A stretch of DNA of 64,000 bases from Prorocentrum cordatum (lineage: Eukaryota > Sar > Dinophyceae > Prorocentrales > Prorocentraceae): positions 104,001 through 168,000 of the forward strand of contig CAUYUJ010014598.1 of NCBI GenBank assembly GCA_963575745.1, written 5' to 3'. The notes beneath the pieces are model-generated. The model had not been told where the DNA came from and ran no database searches. It saw only the letters and a program-made list of their open reading frames with translations. This document shows, piece by piece, positions 53,441 to 63,585 of this stretch (position 1 is its first letter; each line of letters starts with the position of its first letter). Position numbers and translations under genes: made by a program.

Positions 53441-54870
53441 GAGTTGAGCAAGGATCGGTGTTCATCTGCCACGGCGCGATCTACGGCACGAAGGGCGCTG
53501 GGAAGAAATGGTGGAGTAAGCTACGGGGGACGCTGCGCAGCAACTCGTGGCAGGAGAGCCGCTTGGAGAGGGCGTTCTTCCTCCTGTTCGAGCACAGCAG
53601 GCTCGTCGGCCTCGTCGGCACCTACGTGGACGACCTCTTCGCGACGGGCGACCCCAACAGCGACCTGTTCAAGGCCACGACGGACGAGCTCAAGCGGGCG
53701 CTGCTGCTGACGGAGGAGAAGCCGCCCTTCAGGTACTGCAGCAAGGACGTCGAGCAGATGGCGGACTACACGATCAAAATCAGCATGACGCACTTCATCG
53801 ACCAGATGGAGACTGTCGTGATGTCCCCGGCCAGGGCGAAGCAGACCAAGGCGATGGCTACGGACGAGGAGCGGAGCGCTGCGGAGTCGGTGATTGGCTC
53901 GCTCGGATGGTTATCGAGGCAGCTCCGCATGGACGTCTCATTCGGCTACAGCTGGCTGGCGCAGCAGAAGAACCATGCGACCGTGCAGCACCTGTTGGAG
54001 ATGAGCATGCTGGCTCGCTACTGCATGGAGACGCGTGAGGTGTGCATCTGCTTCCGAAGCGACATCCTACATAAGGGCGAAGATCTACACTCAGTCGTGT
54101 TCGCGGACAGCAGCCTCAACAACGTTGACGACTACGACCTGGGCCCGATTGGCGAGAAGGTGAAGTCACAGCTCGGATTCGTGTGCCTACTCAGCGACGA
54201 CGGCCTCTACAAACATCAAGAAGGACCAGTGCATTCCTTGGACTGGGGGAGCTCACGCATCAAGAGAGTTTGTCGAGCGCCGATGGGAGCTGAAGCACAC
54301 GGACTCAGTGAAGGAGCTGAAGCACTGGAGTGGATCCGGGCGCTGTACTACGAGATGGACCAGCCCAACCAGCCGCTGGGCGACCTGGTGGACGATGCTG
54401 CGACCCTGGTCCCTGCCAAGTGGTTCGATGATGCGAACAGCCTAGTCACCCACTTGCTCGCGGATGCTGGCCAGATCGCAGACCGTCGAGTTCGAGTGGT
54501 CATTGCGGCCCTACGAGAGATGCTCAGCCAAGATGGCGTGGACCTGGAGTGGTGCGACACCTCTGTTCAGCTGGCGGACGCTCTGACGAAGCTCGAGGCC
54601 GAGAGAGGATACCTGACCACCGCAATGCACGACGGCTACGTGAGCGTGAAGGTCTCTGCCGAGGCAGCCTCCGCGAAGGAGGCGATACGGGCGGCACGCC
54701 ACAGGCGTGCGAACGTGCGTGGGGCCCTCGACGCTCAGAGCAGAACCAGTACCAGGGTGAGTGATGGCATGCAGCAGGCTACTTTCATGTGCGAGTCGGG
54801 ATCTCCGACTTCGTTTCGCGGCGTTTCCGCGCCACTTCCGCCGAGATCGGTTTCACGGACGCTGGCTTGA
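53430..54870 (+). CDS. pol part 3: RT with YVDD and RNase H
   Basis: Starts around GVEQGSVFICHGAIYGTKGA and ends at the TGA before the 3' LTR. RT catalytic box TYVDDLFATG has its Asp pair at 53629-53634. Next comes the RT-RNase H connection (SAAESVIGSLGWLSRQLRMD, like the copia thumb). RNase H: VVFADSSLNN (Asp at 54106), GAEAHGLSEGAEALEW (Glu at 54292), KWFDDANSLVTHL (Asp at 54427-54432) and VQLADALTK (Asp at 54577), a complete D-E-D-D set. Together with part 2 this would copy the element RNA into DNA in the virus-like particle. This part is free of stops for about 480 codons, so the damage is confined to a few lesions. Confidence 0.88.
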
Positions 54871-54910
54871 GCGGTCGACCGATCGGTCTCGAACAATGTA
54901 GCTTGGATGA

Positions 54911-54921
54911 TCGAGGACGGG
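54911..54921 (+). promoter_or_regulatory. polypurine tract before the 3' LTR
   Basis: TCGAGGACGGG abuts the 3' LTR and is the only purine-rich stretch at the expected plus-strand priming site. It is short and interrupted by a C. Confidence 0.5.
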
Positions 54922-55074
54922 TGTTGAATTGCATCTGCGATCGTCCCCTTTCCCAGCCTGCCAGTGCCCTTGCCCCTCTCACCCGCTCAGACCGCCTGAC
55001 GTTTGGTTCACATAGCTCTTGAGTTTACGGCGCAGAAAACCAGAAACGATCGCGGGCGGCGGCCCGCTACTTGA
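54922..55074 (+). repeat. 3' LTR (153 bp)
   Basis: TGTTGAATTGCATCTGCGAT to GGCCCGCTACTTGA. Compared with the 5' LTR it shows A/G, A/G, G/C and G/T substitutions and two single-base insertions. Confidence 0.93.
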
Positions 55075-55250
55075 GAGGAGGAGGAGGAGGAGGAGGAGGA
55101 GGAGGAGGAGGAGGAGGAGGAGGAGGAGGGAGGAGGAGGCGGAGGGTGAGGAGGGGGAGGGGGAGGAGGGGGAGGAGGAGGAGGAGGAGGAGGAGGAGGA
55201 GGAGGAGGAGGAGGAGGAGGAGCAGGAGGAGCAGGAGGAGGAAGAGGAGG
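55075..55250. repeat. (GGA)n tract, right of the LTR element
   Basis: Continuation of the array that ends at 46900; begins directly at the LTR. Confidence 0.93.
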
Positions 55251-55489
55251 AATGGAGGCTGCGTCGGACGAGCCAAGGGCCACCCGTACCAGGTACCCAG
55301 GACGAGGAAGAAGGACGGGCAGCAGCGGAGCGAGGGGGCTGAGGGGCAGGAAGTCTCAGAAAGAGGGCGAGGAGGAGGAGGAAGAGGAAGAGGAGGAGGA
55401 GAGAGCCAGCGTCTCCCTCCTTTGTCCCTCCTCTTCTTCTTTTCTTCCTCGTGTTTTCCTCGGTCCCCGTCGGCGGTGCCCCGCTCCCT

Positions 55490-57430
55490 CCCATGCTTTA
55501 GGATGTCGTGGGGGTGGACGGCCCCCTCCGCATTGTGGTAAACGTGACATGTTACGCCTCGGCTGGGTCGAGGAGACACCGGCGGTGGTTAGTCCACCTG
55601 CCTGTGCACCAGATTGGACACTGCGGAGAGCTTTCCAACTCAGGAGACCATCGCTCCTTTGTTTACCACCTGCGCGCGCACCACTTCGGTGTTCCGCTCT
55701 ACCTTGCTCTGCCCGTGGTGGCGGCTGCGCCCTTCCAACCCAGGAGGGCGCCGCCCGCTACCTCGTCCACCAGCATGCGCACCAGCTGGGTGCTCTCAGC
55801 CGCGCCTTGACAGCGCGTTCCCTGCCATGGCTCCCGCGCATCGTCCAACCCACGCGGTGCGCGATCGCGCCCTCGCCAAGCGAGCCAGCGTTGGGCCGCC
55901 TTCGCTGGCGTTGCTCCCTGCAGCCCGCATGGCCGCCAAGGGCTCCACCCCTGTCTGCGGCGCCTGCTGCCAATTTGGGCGTCGCCGCCGCCGTTGCGAT
56001 TCACCTCCAGCTTTGCCGCCCCGGTTGCCGCCGGCGCTGCCCCCCTCCCTTTTCCCCTGGTCGACCCGCTACGCGGCCCGACCAGGCCGATATGCTTCGC
56101 ACCGACCTTGGGCGGTCCGCCCTCTCCCGCGCACTGCACCCGCCTCATGGGCGCGCGCCGGCGCTGCAGCTCCTGCGTTGCCGGCGGAGTGTCTCGCAGT
56201 CTCACTGCGGTTCGCCCCCCCCGCCACCCTGGGCGTCTGGCTGGGCTCCCCTCTCACTCTGACGGGTCCCGGCCGTGCGTCACTTGCCCTGGGCGTCGCG
56301 CGTGACTCCCTGCCGTGATGCCGTGCGCCGGTTGTGGAGTGGCGCTCCTGCTTTTCTCCCGCCCCTGCCCCGCCGCGCCCAGCGCCTGGAGGCAGTCCGC
56401 CGCCCCCCCCCCCAGGGCCACCGCACCTTCCACCGCCTTGGGCCTCTGCAGCTGCTGCAGCGCAGGACGACCTCTGGCCGCGGGCTCCACGCCGCTGCCA
56501 CTCGCTCCTCTCCCGCCAGCCACCTGGTTTTCAGCCGCCGCTGCCGCCTCCGCTCCCTCCTCTTGCTGGTTCACGCCCGCACTGTGCCCGCTGGCCTCCC
56601 GCCCTGGGCGCGCAGCGAAGCCGACCCGCAGCCGCTGCCAACTTGGACCCTCACGCTGGCCGCGCCCACGACCCCGCTGCAGCCCCGCTGCGTGAGCGCG
56701 CTCCCGCGTTTCCTCCCCTCCCGCGGCCGCCCCCTCCCCTCATCCCCGTTTGCACGTGGGTTATTTCTTGACTCTGCGCCCCGGTGTCACTCGGACGCGC
56801 GCGCGGATGGCCTCTGCCGCGCCGCGACAGGAGAGAAGGTTCACTCGCAGAGAGACGCCTGTTCGTCATTGCCGCATATTGTCCCCGCTCCGCCACCTTA
56901 GTCAGCGCGCCAATTCTGTCTTGCACCCGCGCGCTCTCGGAGGTGGCCTCGTAATCGGGGATGATGCTAAGACACGCTCGGGGCCAGGAACACGCAATCG
57001 TGTCTGGAGGGATGATGGAGAACATCTAGCCCCAACCTCTTATAACATATGTTCCGTCATGCTCCCAAGATCATCTCCTAAACGCCATCCCGCAGTAGGC
57101 TCTCGGGCGAACTTGGGTGCGGATTGTTTAACCCCCCCTTGCAACGAGATGGCGCGCCATTGGCCGTGAAACCCAGCAGGGGCATGGGGGCACCGGGCAC
57201 CGTCGACGGCTCGGTGTTTGTTTACTCTTCTCCATTCTTCACTTCCCCTTCTCACACGCCCGCCCCCCATTCCTCCCCCCATGACCCCCTCATTTTGTTC
57301 GAAGGGACAATAACTATATACATACACCAATCCTTGCCAAGCCCATGCTATGCCCAAGGTGATCCCTAGCATGGGGTGGGCTTGGCCAGGATCGGTGTAG
57401 GGGTATAGCTAGCTCCTTCCGACGAGGGGG
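55490..57430. other. GC-rich stretch without a recognised gene
   Basis: Strongly C-rich on the + strand. Minus-strand frames 56574-56254 (MNQQEEGAEAAAAAENQVAG) and 56205-55699 have an Ala/Gly/Gln/Arg-rich composition like the tails of the LINEs here, but no motif. A degenerate minus-strand LINE tail or plain GC-rich DNA both fit. Confidence 0.3.
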
Positions 57431-57434
57431 AGTG

Positions 57435-57995
57435 GTGACGGGGGGGGAGGGGGAGGAGGAGGAGCAGGAGCGGAGCAGGAGCAGGAGGAGGAGAAACACG
57501 AGGTGGACAAGGAGGAGCAGGAGGAAGGGAAAAAGTAGAAGGGGGAGAAAGATGCAGAGAAACAAAGAGAGGAGAGAAGGAGGGGGAGGAGGGGGAGGAG
57601 GAGGAGGAGGAGGAGGAGGAGGAGGAGGAGGAGGAGGAGGAGGAGGAGGCGCAGCAGGAGGGGGAGGAGGAGGAGGAGGAGCAGGAGTGGCCCCGAAAAG
57701 GCGTTTCCACGCGGGGGGGACCTTTTACAAGGGCGACGTGGACAAGCCGTCGCCGCAGGACGCGGTCGCAACATATGTTTGCTTGCTTGCGCGGGGCTGA
57801 GCGAGAGCGGGGGAGCGCGCCGAAGCGTTTGGACAAAGACGGAAGAGCACGAGGAGAGAGAAAGAGGGAGGAGGGACGAGGGAAGAGAAGGGGGAACCTG
57901 CGGAGGAAGAAAGGGGATAGGAGGAGGAGGAGGAGGAGGAGGAGGAAGAGGAAGAGGAAGAGGAGGAGGAGGAGGAGAAGGAGGAGAAGAGCCAT
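57435..57995. repeat. (GGA)n tracts
   Basis: GGA repeats at about 57440-57690 and 57915-57990 with mixed sequence between them. Confidence 0.88.
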
Positions 57996-58046
57996 GTCGG
58001 CGCAAGGTCGCTCCACTGGCCTGGGCCCCGCCTCGGCTTCAGCGTT

Positions 58047-58859
58047 TTGATGCTGGCGTCGGTGGACGGGCGTCGCGCTGCCCTCGGGGCGGCCCGCGGC
58101 GCGCTCCTGGCGGCGCATGCGGCCTGCGGGCTGACGGCGGCGCACTTCGTGTTCAGGGTGCAGCTGATGCGCGCCGCCGCACGGCGAACGTGGCGATCGC
58201 CGCCCCGGACGCTCCAGAAGCGGAGCAGGCGCCGGCGCGGCGGAGCGGGCGGCGGCGGTGGAGCAGGCGGCGGCGCTGGAGGCGCGATGCACGTGGATGC
58301 CGAGCGCTCGAAGATGGACGGCGTGGAGGCGGCCGTGGCGGCAGGCGCGGAGGCGGGGCGGGCTGCCCCCTCGATGCGCGTGCTGGTGCCCGCTGGCACG
58401 GCCCTGGAGGTGGCGGAGGGCTCGCCGAGCCCACCCTCACTACTGGCCGACGACAGCTGGGCGGACGAGCTGCCAGGGCCGCGGGCGGAGGCGGCAACGG
58501 GCAGCGGCGGCGCTGCGGCTGGCGGGGCGCGCGCGGGCCTCGGGCTCGAACGATTGCCTGAAGCGGCAGCTCACGACGCTGGCGAGAACGAGACCATGGA
58601 CGTGCAGGGCGCGATGAACGTCAGGCTGCCCCTGGAGCCGCTAGAGGTGTCAGCTGCCAGCGCCGCCGTGGTCGCCCGGCAGCGGCTGCGGATGCGCGCG
58701 GACTCCAGGGCGGGGGTTGTGGCTGTGGGATTCTACATCGTGCCGCAGAACGCCGACGCTGCCTGCCTCGAGCTCAAGGGCACGGACGAGATTGCCTTCG
58801 GGCCGCCCTCCTCCCTGGAACCGCTGCCCTGCTGGGGCGCGGAACCGCCGATTAGTTAG
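58047..58859 (+). CDS. hypothetical protein, 270 codons
   Basis: I do not recognise a family. The frame opens MMLASVDGRRAALGAARGAL with an Ala-rich, mildly hydrophobic N-terminus, passes a Gly/Arg low-complexity stretch (residues 58-80), and then reads like ordinary coding sequence: DAERSKMDGVEAAVAAGAEA, ALEVAEGSPSPPSLLADDSW, GENETMDVQGAMNVRLPLEP, VVAVGFYIVPQNADAACLEL, ending PPIS at a TAG. The balanced composition from residue 80 on contrasts with the repeat frames around it. It starts about 55 bases 3' of a GGA tract and lies 560 bases upstream of a LINE fragment on the same strand, so it may be an upstream retroelement frame or a host exon. No spliced leader, promoter or polyadenylation signal was recognised. 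Confidence 0.35.
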   Translation: MMLASVDGRRAALGAARGALLAAHAACGLTAAHFVFRVQLMRAAARRTWRSPPRTLQKRSRRRRGGAGGGGGAGGGAGGAMHVDAERSKMDGVEAAVAAGAEAGRAAPSMRVLVPAGTALEVAEGSPSPPSLLADDSWADELPGPRAEAATGSGGAAAGGARAGLGLERLPEAAAHDAGENETMDVQGAMNVRLPLEPLEVSAASAAVVARQRLRMRADSRAGVVAVGFYIVPQNADAACLELKGTDEIAFGPPSSLEPLPCWGAEPPIS

Positions 58860-59215
58860 CGCGGCCTGAACAGGCGCGAGTGGCGCCGCGGCGTGGGCGC
58901 GCCTGCTGCCGCCGGGCTCGGCTCGAATTGCTGGTCGGCTCTGGGCCGTGGGCGGCGCGCCTCGGAAACCGCCTCGGGTTTACTTGGCGCGGCGAAATGC
59001 GCTGCCCTTGTAGGCCGCCCCCGTCACATCCTGGCCTGGGCTCCCGGATGGGTTGGACCGTCCCCACGGGAACGCGTTCGCTCCCGTCGGTGCCTTGTCT
59101 GGGATGTTGGCTAGAGCGGGCGCGAGAGGCGCCGCGCGCTCGGCCGCAAAGGATCGCCTCCGAAGCGAGCCGTCGTCCTCCTTGAGGGGGCCACGGGCCG
59201 CAGTGGAGCGCGAGC
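58860..59215. other. gene-free stretch
   Basis: GC-rich with short frames on both strands. A minus-strand reading (ANIPDKAPTGANAFPWGRSN) looks protein-like but has no motif. Confidence 0.4.
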
Positions 59216-59219
59216 GGTG

Positions 59220-59351
59220 CGCAAAGGGAGAAGGAAGGGGAGGAGGAGCAGGAAGAGGAGGAGGAGGAGGAGAAAATGGAGGAGGAGGAGGAGGAGAAGG
59301 GTGGAGGGAGGAGGAGGTGGAGGTACAGAAGGAGGAGGAGGAGGAGGAGGA

Positions 59352-59382
<31 letters not shown>

Positions 59383-59415
59383 AGGAGGAGGAGGAGGAGG
59401 AGGAGGAGGACGAGG
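59220..59415. repeat. (GGA)n tract bordering a LINE
   Basis: GGA repeats. The retroelement frame opens at 59419, directly at the end of the tract. Confidence 0.93.
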
Positions 59416-59418
59416 ACG

Positions 59419-60582
59419 ATGACTTGGTACATGCGCACCACCGGGGTTCCCGCCCAAACGGCGACACAGCTCGACGCCGACCTGCTCAGCACACTGGAGG
59501 AGCTAGTACAAACGCACGACCTCACAGCGGAGCAGAAAGAGAAATACTGGCACCCTGTCGCTTTGGGCGGCTTGGGATTCCAGAGCGTGAGCGCAGCGCG
59601 CCTGGATGCCCAAGCGGCCTCGTGGGCGCTCTGCGAGAAGCCAGTGCTCCAGCGACTGGGCCTCCGCGACAGAGATGACCTTCTCCACTACTGCCCGGGC
59701 TTGAGACCGGCGCTCCACCGCCTCCAGAGCACTGTCAACGCGCTGACTCAGGAAGAGGCAGCGCAGCAGGCGCCCGACACGGAGCCGCCCGACACCACCC
59801 AGCGGCGCTTTACCAGGCACAGGCGGCACGCAGAGTGGACGCAGTGGCTGCGACGCACCCAGACGGAACCGCATCAACGGGCCTGGGCTCTTAGCACGAC
59901 AGGCAAGGGGGCAGGCGCGTGGCTCGGGCCGCCCACGCGGCCCGACCACCACCTCGCTGACGCCCACTTCAGGATGGCCGTGAGACACAGACTCGGAGGT
60001 CTCGTACGCGCAGCTGACGGCCCCTGCCCCTTCAGAAAGGAGGACGGAACCCTCTGCACCGGCACCGTCGACACTAACGGACGCCACGCGCTTTGCTGCT
60101 CCTATGGCGGCTTCATGGTTAAGAGGCACAACAACCTGCGCGACACCATCGCGCGAGCCCTACGTGAAGCCGGCATTTGCGACATCGCAGTCGAGCCATG
60201 GATTCGCCCGCCCACCGGGCCGGGCAATTCGGGTCTCCGCGCGGACCTCAGATGCACCGACAGTGACGGCCAGTGGGCTTATCTGGACTTAACGATCGTG
60301 CATCCCGCCTCGCAGCAGAGCCTGCAGGCCGGCGGGGCCCACACCCAAGGCACCGCTGCGAGACTGGCCGAACAGGCCAAGCGCCGCAAATACAACGGAG
60401 TCGCTGGTTTCCAACCCCTCGGCTTCGAAGTGTCGGGAGCCATGGGCGAGTCCACCCGGAAATGGCTCGCGCAGCAAGTGCCTGAGGGCCCTGGGCGACT
60501 GGAGACTCTCAGCACCCTCCACCGGTCCATCGCCACCTGCGTGGTCCGGGAGGTGGCGCGCACGCTCATCAGCGCTGCCTGA
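59419..60582 (+). CDS. C-terminal part of a non-LTR retrotransposon: thumb, CCHC, restriction-like endonuclease
   Basis: 387 uninterrupted codons from ATG 59419; the frame is also open upstream, but only through the GGA repeat. Residues 1-75 (QKEKYWHPVALGGLGFQSVS, DAQAASWALCEKP) match the region after RT in LINEs. A zinc motif follows: Cys203, Cys213, His223, Cys226 (CPF...LC...GRHALCC). Then KRHNNLRDTIARALREAG and a PD-(D/E)XK-type nuclease: Asp276 (LRADL), Asp290 (YLDLTIVHP), Lys321 in EQAKRRKY, then FQPLGFEVSGAMG. This order, CCHC then restriction-like endonuclease after RT, is that of the R2/CRE-type LINEs, where the nuclease nicks target DNA to prime reverse transcription. RT itself is absent: the copy is 5'-truncated at the GGA tract. 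The lack of any lesion suggests a young insertion. An ATG at the junction would allow expression, but none is shown. Confidence 0.82.
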   Translation: MTWYMRTTGVPAQTATQLDADLLSTLEELVQTHDLTAEQKEKYWHPVALGGLGFQSVSAARLDAQAASWALCEKPVLQRLGLRDRDDLLHYCPGLRPALHRLQSTVNALTQEEAAQQAPDTEPPDTTQRRFTRHRRHAEWTQWLRRTQTEPHQRAWALSTTGKGAGAWLGPPTRPDHHLADAHFRMAVRHRLGGLVRAADGPCPFRKEDGTLCTGTVDTNGRHALCCSYGGFMVKRHNNLRDTIARALREAGICDIAVEPWIRPPTGPGNSGLRADLRCTDSDGQWAYLDLTIVHPASQQSLQAGGAHTQGTAARLAEQAKRRKYNGVAGFQPLGFEVSGAMGESTRKWLAQQVPEGPGRLETLSTLHRSIATCVVREVARTLISAA

Positions 60583-60654
60583 GGTGGTCGTCGGGCCAGC
60601 CAGCGCGCCTAACGCAGGGGTCTGGTGGCTCGCACCCCTGGGCCTGGAACCGGC

Positions 60655-60960
60655 GGCCTCGCACGACGACAGCACCAGCGCGAGAACAGCGCTGCTACGG
60701 GAGGACGCACGAGGACAGCACTAGGACAGCACGAGGACAGCACAGGCGCGAGGACAGCACGAGGACAGCACGAGGACAGCACGAGGACAACACTAGCACG
60801 AGGAGGGGAAGGGGCGCCGAGGAGGCGCGCCGAGGAGGAGAGGCGAGGCCGAGGAGGAGGAACGCCGAGGAGGAGCGCCGAGGAGGAGCGGCGGAAGTGG
60901 AGGAGGGGGAGGCCAAAGAGGAGCGCCGAGGAGGAGCGCCAAAGAGGAGCGGCGAGAGCG
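60655..60960. repeat. GAGGACAGCAC and GCGCCGAGGAGGAGC minisatellites
   Basis: AGGACAGCACGAGGACAGCA steps of 10-15 bases run to about 60800. GCGCCGAGGAGGAGC and GCCAAAGAGGAGCGCC steps follow. They lie 3' of the LINE stop codon. Confidence 0.78.
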
Positions 60961-61059
60961 GGCGGCGGTGGTGGCGGCCGGAAGCGGCGGCGGGGCGGCT
61001 CCAGAGGCGGCGGCGGACGGACCGGGGGCGGAGGGAGGAGCGGCGCCCGGCCCCGCGGC

Positions 61060-61093
<34 letters not shown>

Positions 61094-61164
61094 TGCGGGC
61101 GCGCGCGGCGCGGCCCGTGGCGAGCGCGGTCCGCCCCTGGGCCCTCCTCGGACCCGAGGGCCCT

Positions 61165-61440
61165 GGGGCACAGAGGAGGAGGAGGAGGAGGAGGAGGAGG
61201 AGGAGGAGGAGAGGGGGGGATGAGGAGGAGGAGGAGGAGGAGGAGGAGGAGGAAGAGGAAGAGGAATAATAATAATAATATGAATAATATGAGGAGGAGG
61301 AGGAGGAGGAGAAGGAAGAAGAGGAGGACGAAGACGAAGAAGAGGAGGAGGAGGAGGAAGAGGAGAGGAAGAGGAGAAGGAGGAAGAAGAAGAGGAATTG
61401 GAGGAGGAGGAGGAGGAGGAGGAGGAAGAATATCGAGCAA
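61165..61440. repeat. (GGA)n / (GAAGAG)n tract
   Basis: GGA repeats interrupted by AATAATAATA at 61265-61281 and by GAAGAAGA steps. Confidence 0.9.
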
Positions 61441-61884
61441 GAGGCGCGGGAGGAGGCACATGAGGAGGCGGAACACGGAGCCCAAGGAGGAAGTGAAGTA
61501 GGATAAGTAGGATGGATGACGATTCGCAGGAGAAAGAAGGGAACGAAGAGGAGGGGTAGGAAGCGGAGACTCCAAGGGAGGAGCGATGGAGAAGGAGAAG
61601 GAGGACGAAAAGCATACTGGAGGAATATCATGAGGTGGAGGCGGGAACGGAGAGGGAGGAGCAGGACGGGGGAGCAGAGGGAACGGGAATGGGCGCCGTC
61701 GTTGTCGTCGCCGAGGTCGTCAACCGTCGTTGTGCAAAGGGGAGGAGGCTCAGGGCAGGAAGCTCCATGGGAGGTCGTGCTCAGGGAAGCAGGCTCAGGG
61801 GGCCGGCGGCCGCGAGGACATGTGGAAGTTGAAGGAGGCGCATGCACAAGGCTGCTCGCCGCCCGGGACTTCTCATCCTCGTCA

Positions 61885-61934
61885 TTTTTATCCGCATCAT
61901 CATCATCATCATCACCATCACCATCACCATCACC

Positions 61935-61968
<34 letters not shown>

Positions 61969-62460
61969 CCATCATCATCACCACCACCATCATCATCATC
62001 ATCTCAATCAGCTTCATCATCAGCATGACTGTCATCATCATCAGCAGCATCAGCATCATCAACAACATCGGTACCACCATCTCCATGGTCACCATCATCA
62101 TCATAATCATGATCAGACTCATCATCATACTCATCATCATCATCAGCAGCAGCAGCATCACCAGCTTCAGCATCATCATCATCATCATCGACATCAACAT
62201 CATCATCACCATACCCATCATCATCATCACCAGCAGCAACGTCACCCTCATCGTCATCACCACCACCATCCTCATCATCATCAACCGTCGCAGCACCAAC
62301 ATCATTATACTCATCATCACCACCACCATCATCATAAGCATTTGCATCACCATCATTATCAACATTAGCAGCATCACAATCAGCATTATCGTAAGCATCG
62401 TCGTCGTCCTAGTGATCATCATCAGCAGCATCATCATCAGCATCATCATCATCGGATACG
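61885..62460. repeat. (CAT)n tract
   Basis: ATC/CAT/CAC repeats with AGC, AAC and ACC variants, a second example of the type at 45770-46400. Poly-His, poly-Ile and poly-Met frames are artefacts. Confidence 0.95.
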
Positions 62461-62559
62461 CTTCCTATGCGCATTATATATCATTCGCCTATTCCGCTCC
62501 CCCTCCTTGTATACCCGTGCGCGCAGATTTCTGCGCAAGAGCTGCTCGGGAGGTTCGCA

Positions 62560-62765
62560 CGAGCCCAGGAAACGCTGCCTAGGAGCTGCTTGCGCAGGCG
62601 CTACGGTCGAGCCCAGGAAGCGTTGCATAAGAGCTAACAAGACGTTGCCCGCGGGCCCAAGAATCGCTGCTCAGAAGCTGCGAGCGGGCCTAGGCAGCGA
62701 TGCCTGGGAGCTGGCCAGGCGCTGCCCACGAACCTAGGAATCAATGCCACCGAACTGTCTGGGAG
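62560..62765 (+). repeat. decayed ~30-47-bp minisatellite, five units
   Basis: GAGCCCAGGAAACGCTGCCT-AGGAGCTGC recurs in degenerate form at about 62567, 62609, 62656, 62686 and 62731. Confidence 0.6.
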
Positions 62766-63525
62766 TCTAGGAGCTGCGCGCACCCTGCAGCACTGGTCCC
62801 CCCTAGTATTGGCGGGCGATCTCAGAAGGGCGTTGGCCTTCTGGGAAGTGGTTTCGGAGAAGGGTGGTCGGAGAAAGCTGGAGGCCTTGCAGCTCTGTCC
62901 CAGTATTCCTTCGCGCCACAAGCCGCAGCCACCCCGCGTGGGCAAAGGTGGCCCAGAGGCGACGGGTGGCGCCTCCAGCAGTGCCAGAAAGAATATTGGA
63001 CCGCAACGTATCCGCCGACCACGTGTGAAGTAACGCGGATGTTGATCGACCGTGCTTCAGGCCATGCGCCGCCGAGGTCTGGGGGGCGTTACTCGGAGGA
63101 GGGGGGGGAGGAGGATCGGGACGATCGAAATGGGTACGGAAAGAACGTGCACAAAGACCAACAGCAGTTCCTGTTCATTTTGATCCGGACTCGCTGTCGG
63201 TGTCGCTGCGGCCGATGCCCACTTCAGGCAGAAGGACGCCTACCCAACCGCGGCCGCTGTTGGTTTGGGACAGCATGTCATGTGCTGTTGGGCACTGTAC
63301 TCATTTCTTCCGTATCCATGTCGGGCGTCCAACAGAGGAGAGGGAGGGGGGACTGGAGCAACAAGTGCCTCCGCCCTCGATCGGGCGGCTGCAGAGGAGA
63401 GGCTTGGCTCGGCCGAGCCTTGAGGCGCAGCCGACCGCCTCCTGGCCGCCCATGGCTGCCAGCCACCCTGCGGTCTGGCCGCCCCCCCGCCCCCCAAAGG
63501 GAGGAAAAGCAGGAGGGGGAGAGAA

Positions 63526-63585
<60 letters not shown>

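Larger units (their letters stand above)
46896..55079 (+). mobile_element. Ty1/copia-type LTR retrotransposon with target duplication
   Basis: Element 46901-55074 (8174 bp). Flanks are GAGGA (46896-46900 and 55075-55079), the expected 5-bp duplication, though in a GGA array it could match by chance. Order inside: LTR, primer-binding site, gag, protease, methyltransferase-like domain, integrase, RT, RNase H, purine tract, LTR. Integrase before RT defines copia rather than gypsy order. Broken by a TGA in gag and at least two shifts in pol (near 51850 and 53430), probably a third between gag and pol. LTRs differ by four substitutions and two 1-bp gaps in about 151 sites, so the copy is fairly old or decays fast. 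Confidence 0.93.

Noticed and set aside
61885-62370. Poly-histidine frame resembling a metal-binding protein (also 45800-46090)
   Set aside because: Translation of a CAT repeat; the other phases give poly-Ile and poly-Met with equal openness.
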